This document shows positions 54,608 through 63,517 of a stretch of DNA of 64,000 nucleotides, in pieces. Each line of letters opens with the position of its first letter. Position 1 is the first letter of the stretch. A program made the position numbers and the translations under genes. This DNA is from an uncultured Hyphomicrobiales bacterium (GTDB lineage Bacteria; Pseudomonadota; Alphaproteobacteria; Rhizobiales; Beijerinckiaceae). The DNA lies in the NCBI GenBank assembly GCA_903861645.1, contig CAIOVE010000043.1:1-64000 (forward strand). The letters are read 5' to 3'. The notes beneath the pieces are model-generated. The model ran no database searches. It was not told the DNA's origin and was given only the letters and a program-made list of their open reading frames with translations.

Positions 54608-55624
54608 TCAGCGCGCGACCTTCATCGCCTGTCGCGCGCGGGCGACGAGTTCCGCGTCGGGCGCGCGCAGCGATTGGGCGAAACGCGTCATTTCCTCGCC
54701 CGACAGCGGGCCAAAATCGGCGCGGGCCTTCGCCATCGCGCCGAGAAACTCGGGGTCGGCGATCATCGCGTCGAACGCCGCGCGCAACGCCGCCAGCCGT
54801 TCCGGCGGCACGCCGGGGCCGGTGGCGAAGGCGCGACCCAGAAAACCGCTGCTGCCGAACAGCGCGAGAATCGCGCGGTCGCGATCATCGCGCGCGTATT
54901 CGACGATGGCGGGCACGTCGGGAATTTCCGGAAAACGCTGGCTGGCGTGGGTGACGATGACGTTCACCTTCTTCTGTTCGAGCCAGTCCGGATGCACGGA
55001 TTTCAGCGTCGTCCAGGAGGTAAAGGCGCCGTCGGCCTCGCCCTTCTCGATGGCGCCGAGCATGTCGTTGGAGGCCTTGTAGCCGGTGACGATGCGAAAC
55101 TTCGTGTCGAGCAGGTTGTTGGCGAGCGCGTGGTCGATGACGGTGGGCGAGGTGGCCGCGGTCGCGGCGATCGGCACGGACACGCGTTGCGCGTCGGGAA
55201 TGCTTTTAACGGCTGAGTTCGCGGCCATGACGGTGATGTCGACGCTATGGGCGAGCCGGCCGATCCAGCCAAATTCGGCGCCATGATAATCCGCACCCGG
55301 TTCGCCCAGCGCCTCGTTGATGAGCGCGTCCTGCAAGGGCATGACGATCCACGCGCCGTCCCTGGGCGCGACGGAATAAACGTAATTGAGCGGTCTGAGG
55401 CCGCCGGCGCCGGGCATGTTCTGCACGTTGATCGACGGCGCGCCCGGCAGGAATCGCGGCAGGAAACGCGCCAGCATGCGCGCGTAAAGGTCATAGCTGC
55501 CGCCGGGGTCGGCGGGCACGAGAACATTGATCGTCTTGCCACGATAGAAGGCCTCGACGCCTTGCGCGCGGGCCGCTGTCGCGCCCAGCAAGGCCAGCGC
55601 GAGGCCGATGATGGCGCGCTTCAT
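54608..55624 (-). CDS. Bug/TctC-family substrate-binding protein (FYRGK subgroup)
   Basis: A 338-residue receptor with a signal peptide (RAIIGLALALLGATAARAQG). The subgroup start FYRGKTINVLVPADPGGSYDLYARML is followed by PGAPSINVQNMPGAGGL. It is closest in pattern to the receptors at 35573 and 38814. The longer frame upstream is a shadow of the methyltransferase gene. It lies 20 bases downstream of that gene on the same strand, so the two may be cotranscribed. Confidence 0.9.
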   Translation of the reverse strand: MKRAIIGLALALLGATAARAQGVEAFYRGKTINVLVPADPGGSYDLYARMLARFLPRFLPGAPSINVQNMPGAGGLRPLNYVYSVAPRDGAWIVMPLQDALINEALGEPGADYHGAEFGWIGRLAHSVDITVMAANSAVKSIPDAQRVSVPIAATAATSPTVIDHALANNLLDTKFRIVTGYKASNDMLGAIEKGEADGAFTSWTTLKSVHPDWLEQKKVNVIVTHASQRFPEIPDVPAIVEYARDDRDRAILALFGSSGFLGRAFATGPGVPPERLAALRAAFDAMIADPEFLGAMAKARADFGPLSGEEMTRFAQSLRAPDAELVARARQAMKVAR

Positions 55625-55644
55625 GGAATCGCCCGATTGCCGGC

Positions 55645-56484
55645 TCAAGCGCCGACCTTGGCGAACTTCAGCAGGAAACGGTCGCTCTCGCCGATGGCCG
55701 TGTATTTGTCGCGATCCTGATCCTTGAGGCGATAGGTCGGCGGCAAGGCCCACACGCCCGCTGGATAGTCCTTCGTGTCGCGCGGATTGGCGTTGATCTC
55801 GGAACTCGCGACAAGCCGGAAGCCCGCCGCTTCCGCCATGGCGATGGCCGCGTCCTGCCGCACATAGCCGCTTTTGGCGAGCGGATCCTGCGGCTGGTCG
55901 GTCCGGCCGCGGTGTTCTTCCACGCCAAGCACGCCGCCGGGCTTGAGCGCCTTGTGGAAGGCGGCGAGGCATTGCCCGGTCTCGCCCGAGGCCATCCAGT
56001 TATGGATGTTGCGGAAGGTCAGCACGAAGTCGGCCGAACCCGCCGGCGCGATGGGGTAACGATCAGCCTTGAATTCCGTGACCTCCACCTTGCCATAGGC
56101 CGCGGCGTCGGCGGCGACCTTGGCGAGAAAGGCGGCGTTCTCGCGCTGCATCTCGCCGGAGTCGGTGTCCTTGGGCGCATTGGCGGCGATATAGCGGCCA
56201 TGGTCCTTCAGATAGGGCGCGAGGATTTCCGTCCAGTAGCCGGCGCCGCCCGGCAATATTTCCACCACCGCGCTGTTGGGCTCGACGCCGAGAAAGGTCA
56301 GCGTTTCCAGCGGATGGCGATAGGGGTCGCGGGCGCGGTTGCCGGCGCTCCGGCGGGGGTGGCCGACGAGTTCATCGAGTCCGCCATCCCGTGCGAAAGC
56401 CGGGGCGACCGCCAGCGCGGCGAAGCCCGCCATCGCGCCGCGACGGGTCAGGGCGGCAAGGGGCTGGCGGGGCGAGGGTTTCAT
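55645..56484 (-). CDS. Class I SAM-dependent methyltransferase with a Tat-like signal
   Basis: A 279-residue predicted methyltransferase of the COG4798-like type. It starts with a twin-arginine-like LTRRGAMAGFAALAVAPAFA (residues 12-31), then VVEILPGGAGYWTEILAPYL near 75 as SAM motif I and DFVLTFRNIHNWM near 155 as motif III. Export is surprising because SAM is cytoplasmic. The signal may be a start artefact, or the protein may be periplasmic and act otherwise. A Bug receptor gene follows 20 bases downstream. Substrate unknown. Confidence 0.8.
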   Translation of the reverse strand: MKPSPRQPLAALTRRGAMAGFAALAVAPAFARDGGLDELVGHPRRSAGNRARDPYRHPLETLTFLGVEPNSAVVEILPGGAGYWTEILAPYLKDHGRYIAANAPKDTDSGEMQRENAAFLAKVAADAAAYGKVEVTEFKADRYPIAPAGSADFVLTFRNIHNWMASGETGQCLAAFHKALKPGGVLGVEEHRGRTDQPQDPLAKSGYVRQDAAIAMAEAAGFRLVASSEINANPRDTKDYPAGVWALPPTYRLKDQDRDKYTAIGESDRFLLKFAKVGA

Positions 56485-56618
56485 GGCGAACTCCTGAATA
56501 TTTCGATCAGCCTAGCCGAGGGCGCGGCCGCGCGCCAAGCGCGGGCGGCGGCGCCCGGATTTGGCAAAATGAATTATATTTCCTTTTTTTGTGTTTTGTG
56601 ACTAGTCAGGCAAAATTA

Positions 56619-56626
56619 AATGCATT
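56619..56626. promoter_or_regulatory. AATGCATT palindrome in the AT-rich leader of boxC
   Basis: The region 56565-56640 is strikingly A/T-rich for this genome and ends 14 bases before boxC. It contains the perfect palindrome AATGCATT. TGCA repeats are known in BzdR/BoxR operators of Azoarcus; only one copy is seen here, so a BoxR-like role is speculative. Confidence 0.35.
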
Positions 56627-56653
56627 AAAACACATTCAACCAAGGAGACGGGG

Positions 56654-58366
56654 ATGGGCATCGCGCTGATTTCGGAGACCGACGCACAGGCGCTTGCGCC
56701 GCGGCCACGGGCGTCCTTCATCGATTTCCAGACGGAGCCGTCGCGCTACCGCCACTGGAAGCTCCGCTTCGAGGGCGAAAGGGCCGAGCTCGCCATGGAC
56801 GTCGATGAAAACGGCGGCCTCTTCGAGGGTTATCTGCTCAAGCTCAATTCCTACGATCTCGGCGTCGACATCGAACTCGCCGACGCCTTGCAGCGGCTGC
56901 GGTTCGAGCACCCGGAGGTGCGTGTCGTGGTGCTCAAGTCGGCCAAGGAGAAAGTTTTCTGCGCGGGCGCGAACATCCGTATGCTCGCGGGCGCGACCCA
57001 CGCCCACAAGGTGAACTTCTGCAAGTTCACCAACGAGACCCGCAACGGCATGGAGGACAGTTCGCGTTTCTCCGGCCAGAAGTTCCTTTGCGCGATCAAG
57101 GGCACGGCGGCGGGCGGCGGTTATGAACTGGCGCTCGCCTGCGACGAGATCATTCTGGCCGACGATGGTTCCTCGACCGTTTCCCTTCCGGAAATTCCGC
57201 TGCTCGCCGTGTTGCCGGGCACGGGCGGCCTGACGCGCGTCACCGACAAGCGCAAGACGCGCCGCGACCGCGCCGACGCCTTCTGCACCATCGAGGAGGG
57301 CGTCAAGGGCAAGCGCGCCGTCGAATGGCGGTTGGTCGACGCCATCGCCACCACCTCGAAATTCGACGCCGCGGTGAACGCCGCCGCCGCCCGCCTCGCG
57401 GCGACGTCGGATCGCCCCGTCGGCGCCGCGGGTATCGCGCTGACGCCCCTGATGCGCGAGATCGGCGAGACCTCGCTGACCTACGCGCTCGTCCGCGTCG
57501 ACATCGACAACGCCGCGCGGCGCGCGACGATCACGCTGCAAGGGCCGGCGTCAGCGCCGCCCGCCGACGTGGCGGCGTTGCACGCCATGGGCGCTGATTT
57601 TTATTCCCTGCGGCTGGCGCGCGAACTCGACGACGCCATTCTGCATTTGCGCGCCAACGCGCCCGAGATTGGCGTCATCGTCTTCAAGAGCGAGGGCGAC
57701 CCCGCCCGCGCGCTGGCCCATGACGCCTTTCTCGGCGACAACGCTGGCCACTGGCTGGCGCGCGAGATCGTCAATTACTGGAAGCGTCTGCTCAAGCGCA
57801 TCGACATGACCTCGCGGTCGCTGGTGACGATGATCGAGCCCGGCTCGTGCTTCGTTGGCATACTCGCGGAAATCGCCTTCGCCAGCGATCGCGCCTTCAT
57901 GTTTTCCGGCCGCATGAAGGGCGACGACCGCCCCGAGGCGACGCTTGCCCTGTCGGCGCTGAATTTCGGCCCCTTGCCCATGTCGAACGACCTGACGCGA
58001 CTTCAAACGCGCTTTATCGGCGAGCCGGAGAGCGTGGAAAAGGCGCGCGCCACCATAGGCTCCAGCATCGACGCGTCGGACGCCGAGACGCTCGGCCTCG
58101 TTTTCGAATCGCTCGACGACGTCGACTGGGCCGATGAAACGCGCATCTTCCTCGAGGAGCGTTCGAGCTTCTCGCCCGATGGCCTCACCGGCCTCGAGGC
58201 GAACCTGCGTTTCGCCGGCCCCGAGACAATGGAAACGAAAATATTCGGTCGTTTGACGGCCTGGCAGAACTGGATTTTCCAGCGCCCGAACGCGGTGGGT
58301 CCGGAGGGCGCGTTGAAGCGCTACGGCAGCGGCGTGAAGGCCGGTTTCAATCGCGAGCGCGTGTGA
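56654..58366 (+). CDS. boxC: 2,3-epoxybenzoyl-CoA dihydrolase
   Basis: A 570-residue double-crotonase enzyme that opens the ring of 2,3-epoxybenzoyl-CoA to 3,4-dehydroadipyl-CoA semialdehyde and formate. Two crotonase-fold halves are recognisable: VLKSAKEKVFCAGANIRML near residue 95 with AIKGTAAGGGYELALACDE near 150, and the second half beginning near 300 with a degenerate ISGAD-like loop. An AAGGAG site precedes the ATG. It leads the operon boxC-boxB-boxA, with 31- and 35-base gaps. boxD, the CoA ligase and boxR are not in the window. Confidence 0.96.
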   Translation: MGIALISETDAQALAPRPRASFIDFQTEPSRYRHWKLRFEGERAELAMDVDENGGLFEGYLLKLNSYDLGVDIELADALQRLRFEHPEVRVVVLKSAKEKVFCAGANIRMLAGATHAHKVNFCKFTNETRNGMEDSSRFSGQKFLCAIKGTAAGGGYELALACDEIILADDGSSTVSLPEIPLLAVLPGTGGLTRVTDKRKTRRDRADAFCTIEEGVKGKRAVEWRLVDAIATTSKFDAAVNAAAARLAATSDRPVGAAGIALTPLMREIGETSLTYALVRVDIDNAARRATITLQGPASAPPADVAALHAMGADFYSLRLARELDDAILHLRANAPEIGVIVFKSEGDPARALAHDAFLGDNAGHWLAREIVNYWKRLLKRIDMTSRSLVTMIEPGSCFVGILAEIAFASDRAFMFSGRMKGDDRPEATLALSALNFGPLPMSNDLTRLQTRFIGEPESVEKARATIGSSIDASDAETLGLVFESLDDVDWADETRIFLEERSSFSPDGLTGLEANLRFAGPETMETKIFGRLTAWQNWIFQRPNAVGPEGALKRYGSGVKAGFNRERV

Positions 58367-58397
58367 CGCGACGGACTTAACGGAAAGGTTTGAAGCC

Positions 58398-59864
58398 ATG
58401 AACGGTTCAGCGGCCTATGTCGAAGGCGCCGTCGATTACACGACCAAGATCCCCAACAACGTGAACCTCGCCGAGGACGGTCGCGTGCTCAAGGCGCTGG
58501 AGCAGTGGCATCCCGGCTATATCGACTGGTGGATGAGCATGGGGCCGGAAGGCTTTCAGGCCTCCGAGGTCTATCTGCGCACCGCCGTCTCGATCGACCC
58601 CAAGGGCTGGGCGAAGTTCGGTCACGTGAAAATGCCCGAATACCGCTGGGGTGTTTTGCTCGCGCCGCAAGAGGAAGGCCGGCTGGTCAATTTTGGCGCG
58701 CACAAGGGCGAGAAGGCGTGGCAGGAAGTGCCCGGCGAATATCGCGCCATGCTGCGCCGGTTGCTGGTGATTCAGGGCGACACGGAGCCCGCGAGCGTCG
58801 AGCAGCAGCGCCATCTCGGCAAGACCGCGCCCTCGCTCTACGACATGCGCAACCTGTTTCAGGTGAATGTCGAGGAAGGCCGTCACCTCTGGGCGATGGT
58901 CTATCTGTTGCAGAAATATTTCGGCAAGGATGGCCGCGAGGAAGCGGAGGGCCTGCTGGAGCGACGCTCCGGCGATGTCGACAAGCCACGCATGCTCGGC
59001 GCCTTCAACGAGGCGACGCCCGATTGGCTGTCGTTCTACATGTTCACCTTCTTCACCGACCGCGACGGCAAGATGCAGCTGGAAAGCCTCGCGCAATCGG
59101 GCTTCGATCCGCTGTCGCGCACCTGCCGCTTCATGCTGACCGAGGAAGCCCATCACATGTTCGTCGGCGAGACGGGCGTCGGCCGCGTCATCGAGCGCAC
59201 CTGCGAGGCGATGAAGGCGGCGGGCATCGAGGATCCGTTCGACATCGCGCGCATTCGCGCGCTTGGAGTCATCGATCTGCCGACCCTTCAGAAGAAGGCG
59301 AACCTGCATTTCTCGCTGTCGCTCGATCTGTTCGGCTCGGAGGTTTCGACCAACGCCGCCAATTTCTTCAACAGCGGCCTGAAGGGTCGCTTCATGGAAA
59401 CCAAGATCGACGACGATCACCGTCTCACCAGCGCGGTTTACCCCGTGCTGAAATTCATCGACGGCGAAATCCGGATGGTCGACGAGCCCGCCCTGACCGC
59501 GTTGAACATGCGGTTGCGCGATGATTACGTGAAGGACTGCCAGGGCGGCGTTAACCGCTGGAACAAGCTGATCGAGAAGGCCGGCGTGCGTTTCGCGCTG
59601 TCGCTGCCGTCCGTGGCGTTCAACCGGCACATCGGCGAATTCGCCGGCGTCGAGGCGTCGCCCGATGGCAAGCTGCTGACCGCGGCGCAGTGGGCGAAAA
59701 TGCGCGACCAATGGTTGCCGTCGAGCGGCGATGGGGAATTCATCGCCAGCCTGATGACGCCTTGCTGGGAGCGCGGCGAATACGCGCGTTGGGTCTCGCC
59801 GCCAAAGGTCGGCGTCGACAACAAGCCCGGCGATTTCGATTACGTGCGCATCCACGCGGGTTGA
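58398..59864 (+). CDS. boxB: Benzoyl-CoA 2,3-epoxidase, diiron subunit
   Basis: The oxygenase component that epoxidises benzoyl-CoA with O2 and electrons from BoxA, 488 residues. The ferritin-like diiron ligands show as EEGRHLW near residue 157 and EEAHHMFVGE near 251, both ExxH-type helices. The start region AAYVEGAVDYTTKIPNNVNL is characteristic of BoxB. It is flanked by boxC and boxA in the canonical order. It is cytoplasmic, and the substrate is the CoA thioester, so a benzoate-CoA ligase must be elsewhere. Confidence 0.97.
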   Translation: MNGSAAYVEGAVDYTTKIPNNVNLAEDGRVLKALEQWHPGYIDWWMSMGPEGFQASEVYLRTAVSIDPKGWAKFGHVKMPEYRWGVLLAPQEEGRLVNFGAHKGEKAWQEVPGEYRAMLRRLLVIQGDTEPASVEQQRHLGKTAPSLYDMRNLFQVNVEEGRHLWAMVYLLQKYFGKDGREEAEGLLERRSGDVDKPRMLGAFNEATPDWLSFYMFTFFTDRDGKMQLESLAQSGFDPLSRTCRFMLTEEAHHMFVGETGVGRVIERTCEAMKAAGIEDPFDIARIRALGVIDLPTLQKKANLHFSLSLDLFGSEVSTNAANFFNSGLKGRFMETKIDDDHRLTSAVYPVLKFIDGEIRMVDEPALTALNMRLRDDYVKDCQGGVNRWNKLIEKAGVRFALSLPSVAFNRHIGEFAGVEASPDGKLLTAAQWAKMRDQWLPSSGDGEFIASLMTPCWERGEYARWVSPPKVGVDNKPGDFDYVRIHAG

Positions 59865-59899
59865 CGCGCGTCCGCGCATCAGGGGCCGAGGAATTCTCC

Positions 59900-61105
59900 A
59901 TGACGGACACGGCTGTATCGGGCGCCGCCATCAAGCAGCATCTGATCGATCCGGAAATCTGCATCCGCTGCAACACCTGCGAGGCGACATGCCCCGTGGG
60001 CGCGGTGACGCACGACGACAATAACTATGTCGTCGACGCGTCGAAGTGCAATTTCTGCCTCGACTGCATCTCGCCCTGTCCCACGGGCTCCATCGACAAC
60101 TGGCGCGTGGTGCGCGCCGCGTGGTCCATCGAGGATCAGTTCGGCTGGAATGAATTGCCGGCGCAGGAGGAGATCGAGGGCGCGGACGACGCCGCGGCCG
60201 ACGCCGATGAGGATGACGTTGGAAAGCTGCTGGCGAGCGCGCACGCGGGCGTTGGCGGCAAGGCCGTCGCGCCGGCCTCGGCCGCGCGGCCCAGCATCAA
60301 TCTGTTTCGCCGCGACCGCCCGGCGATGGCGACCGTGCAGGGCAATTTCCGCATAACCGCCGATGGCGCCGAGAGCGACGTGCGCCACGTTGTCCTGTCG
60401 TTCGGCGCGACGCAGTTTCTCGTGCTCGAAGGGCAATCGGTCGGCGTCGCGCCGCCCGGCGCGCGCGCCGATGGACGCCCGCACGACATCCGGCTGTATT
60501 CCATTGCTTCCGCGCGCGATGGCGAGAAGCGCAACGGCAACAACATTGGCCTCACCATCAAGCGGGTGCCGGGCGGGCTTGCGTCCAACTACATGTGCGA
60601 TCTCAGGGTCGGCGACACCGTCGCGGTCACCGGGCCGTTCGGCGCGACATTCTTGATGCCCGACGACACCCGCGCCAACATCGTCATGATCTGCACGGGC
60701 ACGGGCTCGGCGCCGTTTCGCGCCTTCACCGAGCGCCGCCGCCGCGCCATGCGCAACGCCGCCGGCAAGCTCGTCATGTTCTTTGGCGCGCGCACGCCCG
60801 AGGAACTGCCCTATTTCGGCCCCTTGCAGAAAGTGCCGGCGAGCCTGCTCGACAAGCATCTGGTCTATTCGCGCGTGTCGGGCGCCGAGAAGGAATATGT
60901 GCAGGATCGCATCCGCGCCGAGGGCGCGAAAATGGGCGAGCTGTTGGCCGACGCCAACACGCACATCTTCATCTGCGGGTTGAAGGGCATGGAAGCCGGC
61001 GTCGAGGAAGCGCTCGCCGACGTCTGCCGCAAGCACGGCATGGATTGGTCGCGGCTCAAGCCCGACATGCGCGCCGGCGGGCGCTACCACGTCGAGACGT
61101 ATTGA
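59900..61105 (+). CDS. boxA: Benzoyl-CoA 2,3-epoxidase, reductase subunit
   Basis: An FAD- and iron-sulfur-containing NADPH reductase that feeds BoxB, 401 residues. Two [4Fe-4S] ferredoxin clusters are at the N-terminus: CIRCNTCEATCP (residues 20-31) and CNFCLDCISPCPTG (50-63). An acidic linker follows (residues 88-110). The FAD motif RLYSIAS is near 198, and the NADP region MICTGTGSAPFRAF near 263. It ends at GGRYHVETY. GAGGAATTCTCC precedes the ATG at 59900. It is convergent with ruvA, with only three bases between stops. Confidence 0.97.
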   Translation: MTDTAVSGAAIKQHLIDPEICIRCNTCEATCPVGAVTHDDNNYVVDASKCNFCLDCISPCPTGSIDNWRVVRAAWSIEDQFGWNELPAQEEIEGADDAAADADEDDVGKLLASAHAGVGGKAVAPASAARPSINLFRRDRPAMATVQGNFRITADGAESDVRHVVLSFGATQFLVLEGQSVGVAPPGARADGRPHDIRLYSIASARDGEKRNGNNIGLTIKRVPGGLASNYMCDLRVGDTVAVTGPFGATFLMPDDTRANIVMICTGTGSAPFRAFTERRRRAMRNAAGKLVMFFGARTPEELPYFGPLQKVPASLLDKHLVYSRVSGAEKEYVQDRIRAEGAKMGELLADANTHIFICGLKGMEAGVEEALADVCRKHGMDWSRLKPDMRAGGRYHVETY

Positions 61106-61108
61106 TTT

Positions 61109-61726
61109 TCAGCCCGCGAGTTCCTTGAGGCCGCGGCGAATGAGGGCGCTGGTTTCCGCGTCCTCTCCCAGCGCCTTCACGCTGGCGGCGACGGCGGCCG
61201 CGGCCTGCGGGCGGCCGTAACCGAGATTGACGAGCGCCGAAACCGCGTCCTGCACGGGTTTGGGCGCGCCCTTCGCCTCGTCCGCGCCGGCTAGCCGCGC
61301 GACGACGGGATCGACGGCCGCGTGGGCCGGCGCCTTGTCCTTCAGTTCGGCGACGATGCGGGCGGCGAGCTTTGGGCCGACGCCGGGCGCGCGCGACACC
61401 ATCGCCTTGTCCTGCGTCGCGATGGCGGTGGCGAGGTCGCCGCCCGGCAACACGCCGAGAATGGCGAGCGCGACTTTCGCGCCGACGCCCTGCACGCTCT
61501 GCAACAGGCGGAACCAGTCGCGCTCCGCGTCGCTGGAAAAGCCGAACAGGCGAATGGCGTCCTCGCGCACCTGCGTTTCGATGGCGAGCGCGGCGGCCTC
61601 CCCGACGGGCGGCAGGTTTTGCAGCGTGCGGCTGGAGCACTGCACGACATAGCCGACGCCGTGCACGTCGAGGATGATGAAATCATCGCCGTAGCTGTCG
61701 ATTACGCCCTTGAGCTTGCCGATCAT
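61109..61726 (-). CDS. ruvA: Holliday junction DNA helicase subunit RuvA
   Basis: A 205-residue complete RuvA: an N-terminal OB fold ([26 protein letters not shown]), two helix-hairpin-helix motifs ([14 protein letters not shown] near 78, [16 protein letters not shown] near 113) and a C-terminal domain III after an Ala-rich linker. It binds Holliday junctions and recruits the RuvB motor. In most bacteria ruvA sits with ruvC and ruvB. Here neither is adjacent: boxA lies downstream and an MFS gene upstream. No LexA-type repeat is seen in its 60-base upstream gap. Confidence 0.97.
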   Translation of the reverse strand: MIGKLKGVIDSYGDDFIILDVHGVGYVVQCSSRTLQNLPPVGEAAALAIETQVREDAIRLFGFSSDAERDWFRLLQSVQGVGAKVALAILGVLPGGDLATAIATQDKAMVSRAPGVGPKLAARIVAELKDKAPAHAAVDPVVARLAGADEAKGAPKPVQDAVSALVNLGYGRPQAAAAVAASVKALGEDAETSALIRRGLKELAG

Positions 61727-61786
61727 CGTCGCCGCCGATTCGTTGCCATGCGCGAGCCTATCCCGGCGGGGCGCTCGCGGCGACCC

Positions 61787-62986
61787 TCACGCCATCGCCA
61801 CGCGGGCGCGGGCCCGTTGCAGCAGGAACGAGACGATGCCGAGATTGACGAGGTTCCACGCGAGACCGTTGAGGAACGCCATGCGGTAGGAGCCGCTGAG
61901 GTCGTAGACGACGCCCGACATCCAGCCGCCGAGCGCCATGCCGATGAGGGTCGCCATCATCACGATACCGACGGTCGAGCCGGCGCGCGAGGGCGGGAAA
62001 TATTCGCGCACGATGATCGTGTACATCGGCACGATGCCGCCCTGAAACAGGCCGAACACGGCTGAAATCAGGTAGAGCGACACAAGGCTGTCGAACCACA
62101 GATACAGGAACAGCGCGAACCCCTGCGCCAGCGAGCCGATCAGCAGCGTCGCCAGTCCGCCGACGCGGTCGGCGACGAAGCCCGAGCCGACGCGGCTAAT
62201 GATGCCGAGCCCCAGCATGGCCGAAAGCATCTCGGCGCCGCGGGCCGGGCCGTAGCCGAGGTCGGCGCAATAGGCGACGAGGTGGGCCTGCGGCATGGAC
62301 ATGGCGACGCAGCAGGCGAGGCCCGCCACGCACAACAACACGACCAAAGCGCGCGGCGACAGGGCGAGATCGCCATGGGCGTGGGCGGGCGTCGCGGCGG
62401 AAAGGGTTCCGCCGGGATGGCGGGCGCGCAGCAGCCAGATGAGCGGTCCGGTCGCCAGCAGGCAGAAGACGCCGACGCCGATATGCGTCGCCCGCCAGCC
62501 GTCGGCGGCGATGAAATGCTGGAGGGTGGGCGGCCAGACCACCCCGGCCACGTAATTGCCGCTGGAGCAGATGGTCACCGCCAGCGCCCGCCGCTTGCGG
62601 AACCAGTGGGAGATGTCGGCGAGCAGCGGGCTGAGAAAGGCGGACGCGCCGACGCCGATCAGCACTCCCTGATCGAGGGCGAGCAACGTCGCGTTGGGGC
62701 TGAGGCCGGCGCCGATGTAGCCAAGGCCGAGCAAGGCCGCGCCCAGCGTCAAGGGCGTGGCGATGCCGAATCGGTCGGCGAGGCCGCCCATGAACACGCC
62801 GCCAAAGGCGAAGCCGATCATGGTCAGCGTGTAGGGCAGGGAGGCCGCGCCCCGCGCGATGCCGAAATCCGCCTGTATGGCGGGCAGACTGACCACCGCC
62901 GACCAGAAGCCGACGCCGCCGATGGTCGCGAGGACCAGGCTGATCGACAGGCGAATCCAGGCGGGGCGTGAGTCGAGCGTTTCCAT
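61787..62986 (-). CDS. MFS transporter (OxlT/MCT-like)
   Basis: A 399-residue major facilitator with 12 predicted helices. The A-like motif GGLADRFGIATPL is near residue 66, and RVGSGFVADRVGG near 275 is its second-half repeat. The LPAIQADFGIARGAASLPYTLTMIGF start (33-58) resembles monocarboxylate/oxalate-formate antiporters. Next to the box operon it could import benzoate or another aromatic acid, but it lies beyond ruvA on the opposite strand, so the link is only positional. ruvA follows 60 bases downstream. Confidence 0.92.
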   Translation of the reverse strand: METLDSRPAWIRLSISLVLATIGGVGFWSAVVSLPAIQADFGIARGAASLPYTLTMIGFAFGGVFMGGLADRFGIATPLTLGAALLGLGYIGAGLSPNATLLALDQGVLIGVGASAFLSPLLADISHWFRKRRALAVTICSSGNYVAGVVWPPTLQHFIAADGWRATHIGVGVFCLLATGPLIWLLRARHPGGTLSAATPAHAHGDLALSPRALVVLLCVAGLACCVAMSMPQAHLVAYCADLGYGPARGAEMLSAMLGLGIISRVGSGFVADRVGGLATLLIGSLAQGFALFLYLWFDSLVSLYLISAVFGLFQGGIVPMYTIIVREYFPPSRAGSTVGIVMMATLIGMALGGWMSGVVYDLSGSYRMAFLNGLAWNLVNLGIVSFLLQRARARVAMA

Positions 62987-63030
62987 GCCGCGAGCCTAGC
63001 CGAAACCAGCCAGCCCGGCGACCGCTTCGC

Positions 63031-63330
63031 TTATCGCTCGAAGAACTCGGGCATGCCCGAGCAGTAATAGCCGATGTAACACTGGGGGTTGTCGCGGGTG
63101 GGCACGAAGGCCGCCCGTCCGTAAAGCCCGGTCGGACACAGCGTCTCCGAACGCACGTAACGGTCGTAGGAGGAGCCGCCCGACCCCAGCACGACGGCGC
63201 CGCGCCGCGTGACAAGGTCATTCGCCGCCTTGCAGGTCATCGCCGTTGTCGAGGCGCGGTCGCGCGCCAGCGCGGGCGTGGCCGCGATCAGCGCCGTCGC
63301 CGCGAGCATCGCGCCAAATGCTGTTTTCAT
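63031..63330 (-). CDS. Small secreted cysteine-containing protein
   Basis: A 99-residue protein with a clear signal peptide (FGAMLAATALIAATPALARD, cleaved near residue 22). The mature part has four cysteines (TCKAAN, TLCPTG, QCYIGYYCSG) that could form two disulfides in the periplasm. No family is recognised. It is divergent from tolQ and shares the promoter gap, where a CtrA-like box lies closer to this gene than to tolQ. Confidence 0.7.
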   Translation of the reverse strand: MKTAFGAMLAATALIAATPALARDRASTTAMTCKAANDLVTRRGAVVLGSGGSSYDRYVRSETLCPTGLYGRAAFVPTRDNPQCYIGYYCSGMPEFFER

Positions 63331-63368
63331 GCCGGTATTCCTTTTGCTTGCGCCGTTTCCAGCCCCTG

Positions 63369-63385
63369 GTAACGCGTCCTTAACC
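63369..63385. promoter_or_regulatory. Putative CtrA box between the secreted-protein gene and tolQ
   Basis: GTAACGCGTCCTTAACC on the plus strand matches TTAA-N7-TTAA with one mismatch and carries the trailing CC, like the box at 45628. It lies 133 bases before tolQ and 39 bases before the minus-strand secreted-protein gene. Confidence 0.4.
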
Positions 63386-63517
63386 CTATCAAGGTCTTAA
63401 GTTGTTCCGAGAAACCGGGAGCGGTCCCATTCACGGACGAGCCCCACAATTGACCGAATTTGCGGCAAGGAAGCGGCGTCGCGCCGCTCCCCGCGCTCAG
63501 TCGAAGGATTTTTTGCG

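Noticed and set aside
55625..55972. Upstream extension of the Bug receptor at 54608
   Set aside because: It is a shadow of the methyltransferase gene; a proper signal peptide begins at 55624.
61727..61786. Possible LexA box before ruvA
   Set aside because: No GTTC or GAAC pair is present in the 60-base gap, so SOS control of ruvA is not supported here.
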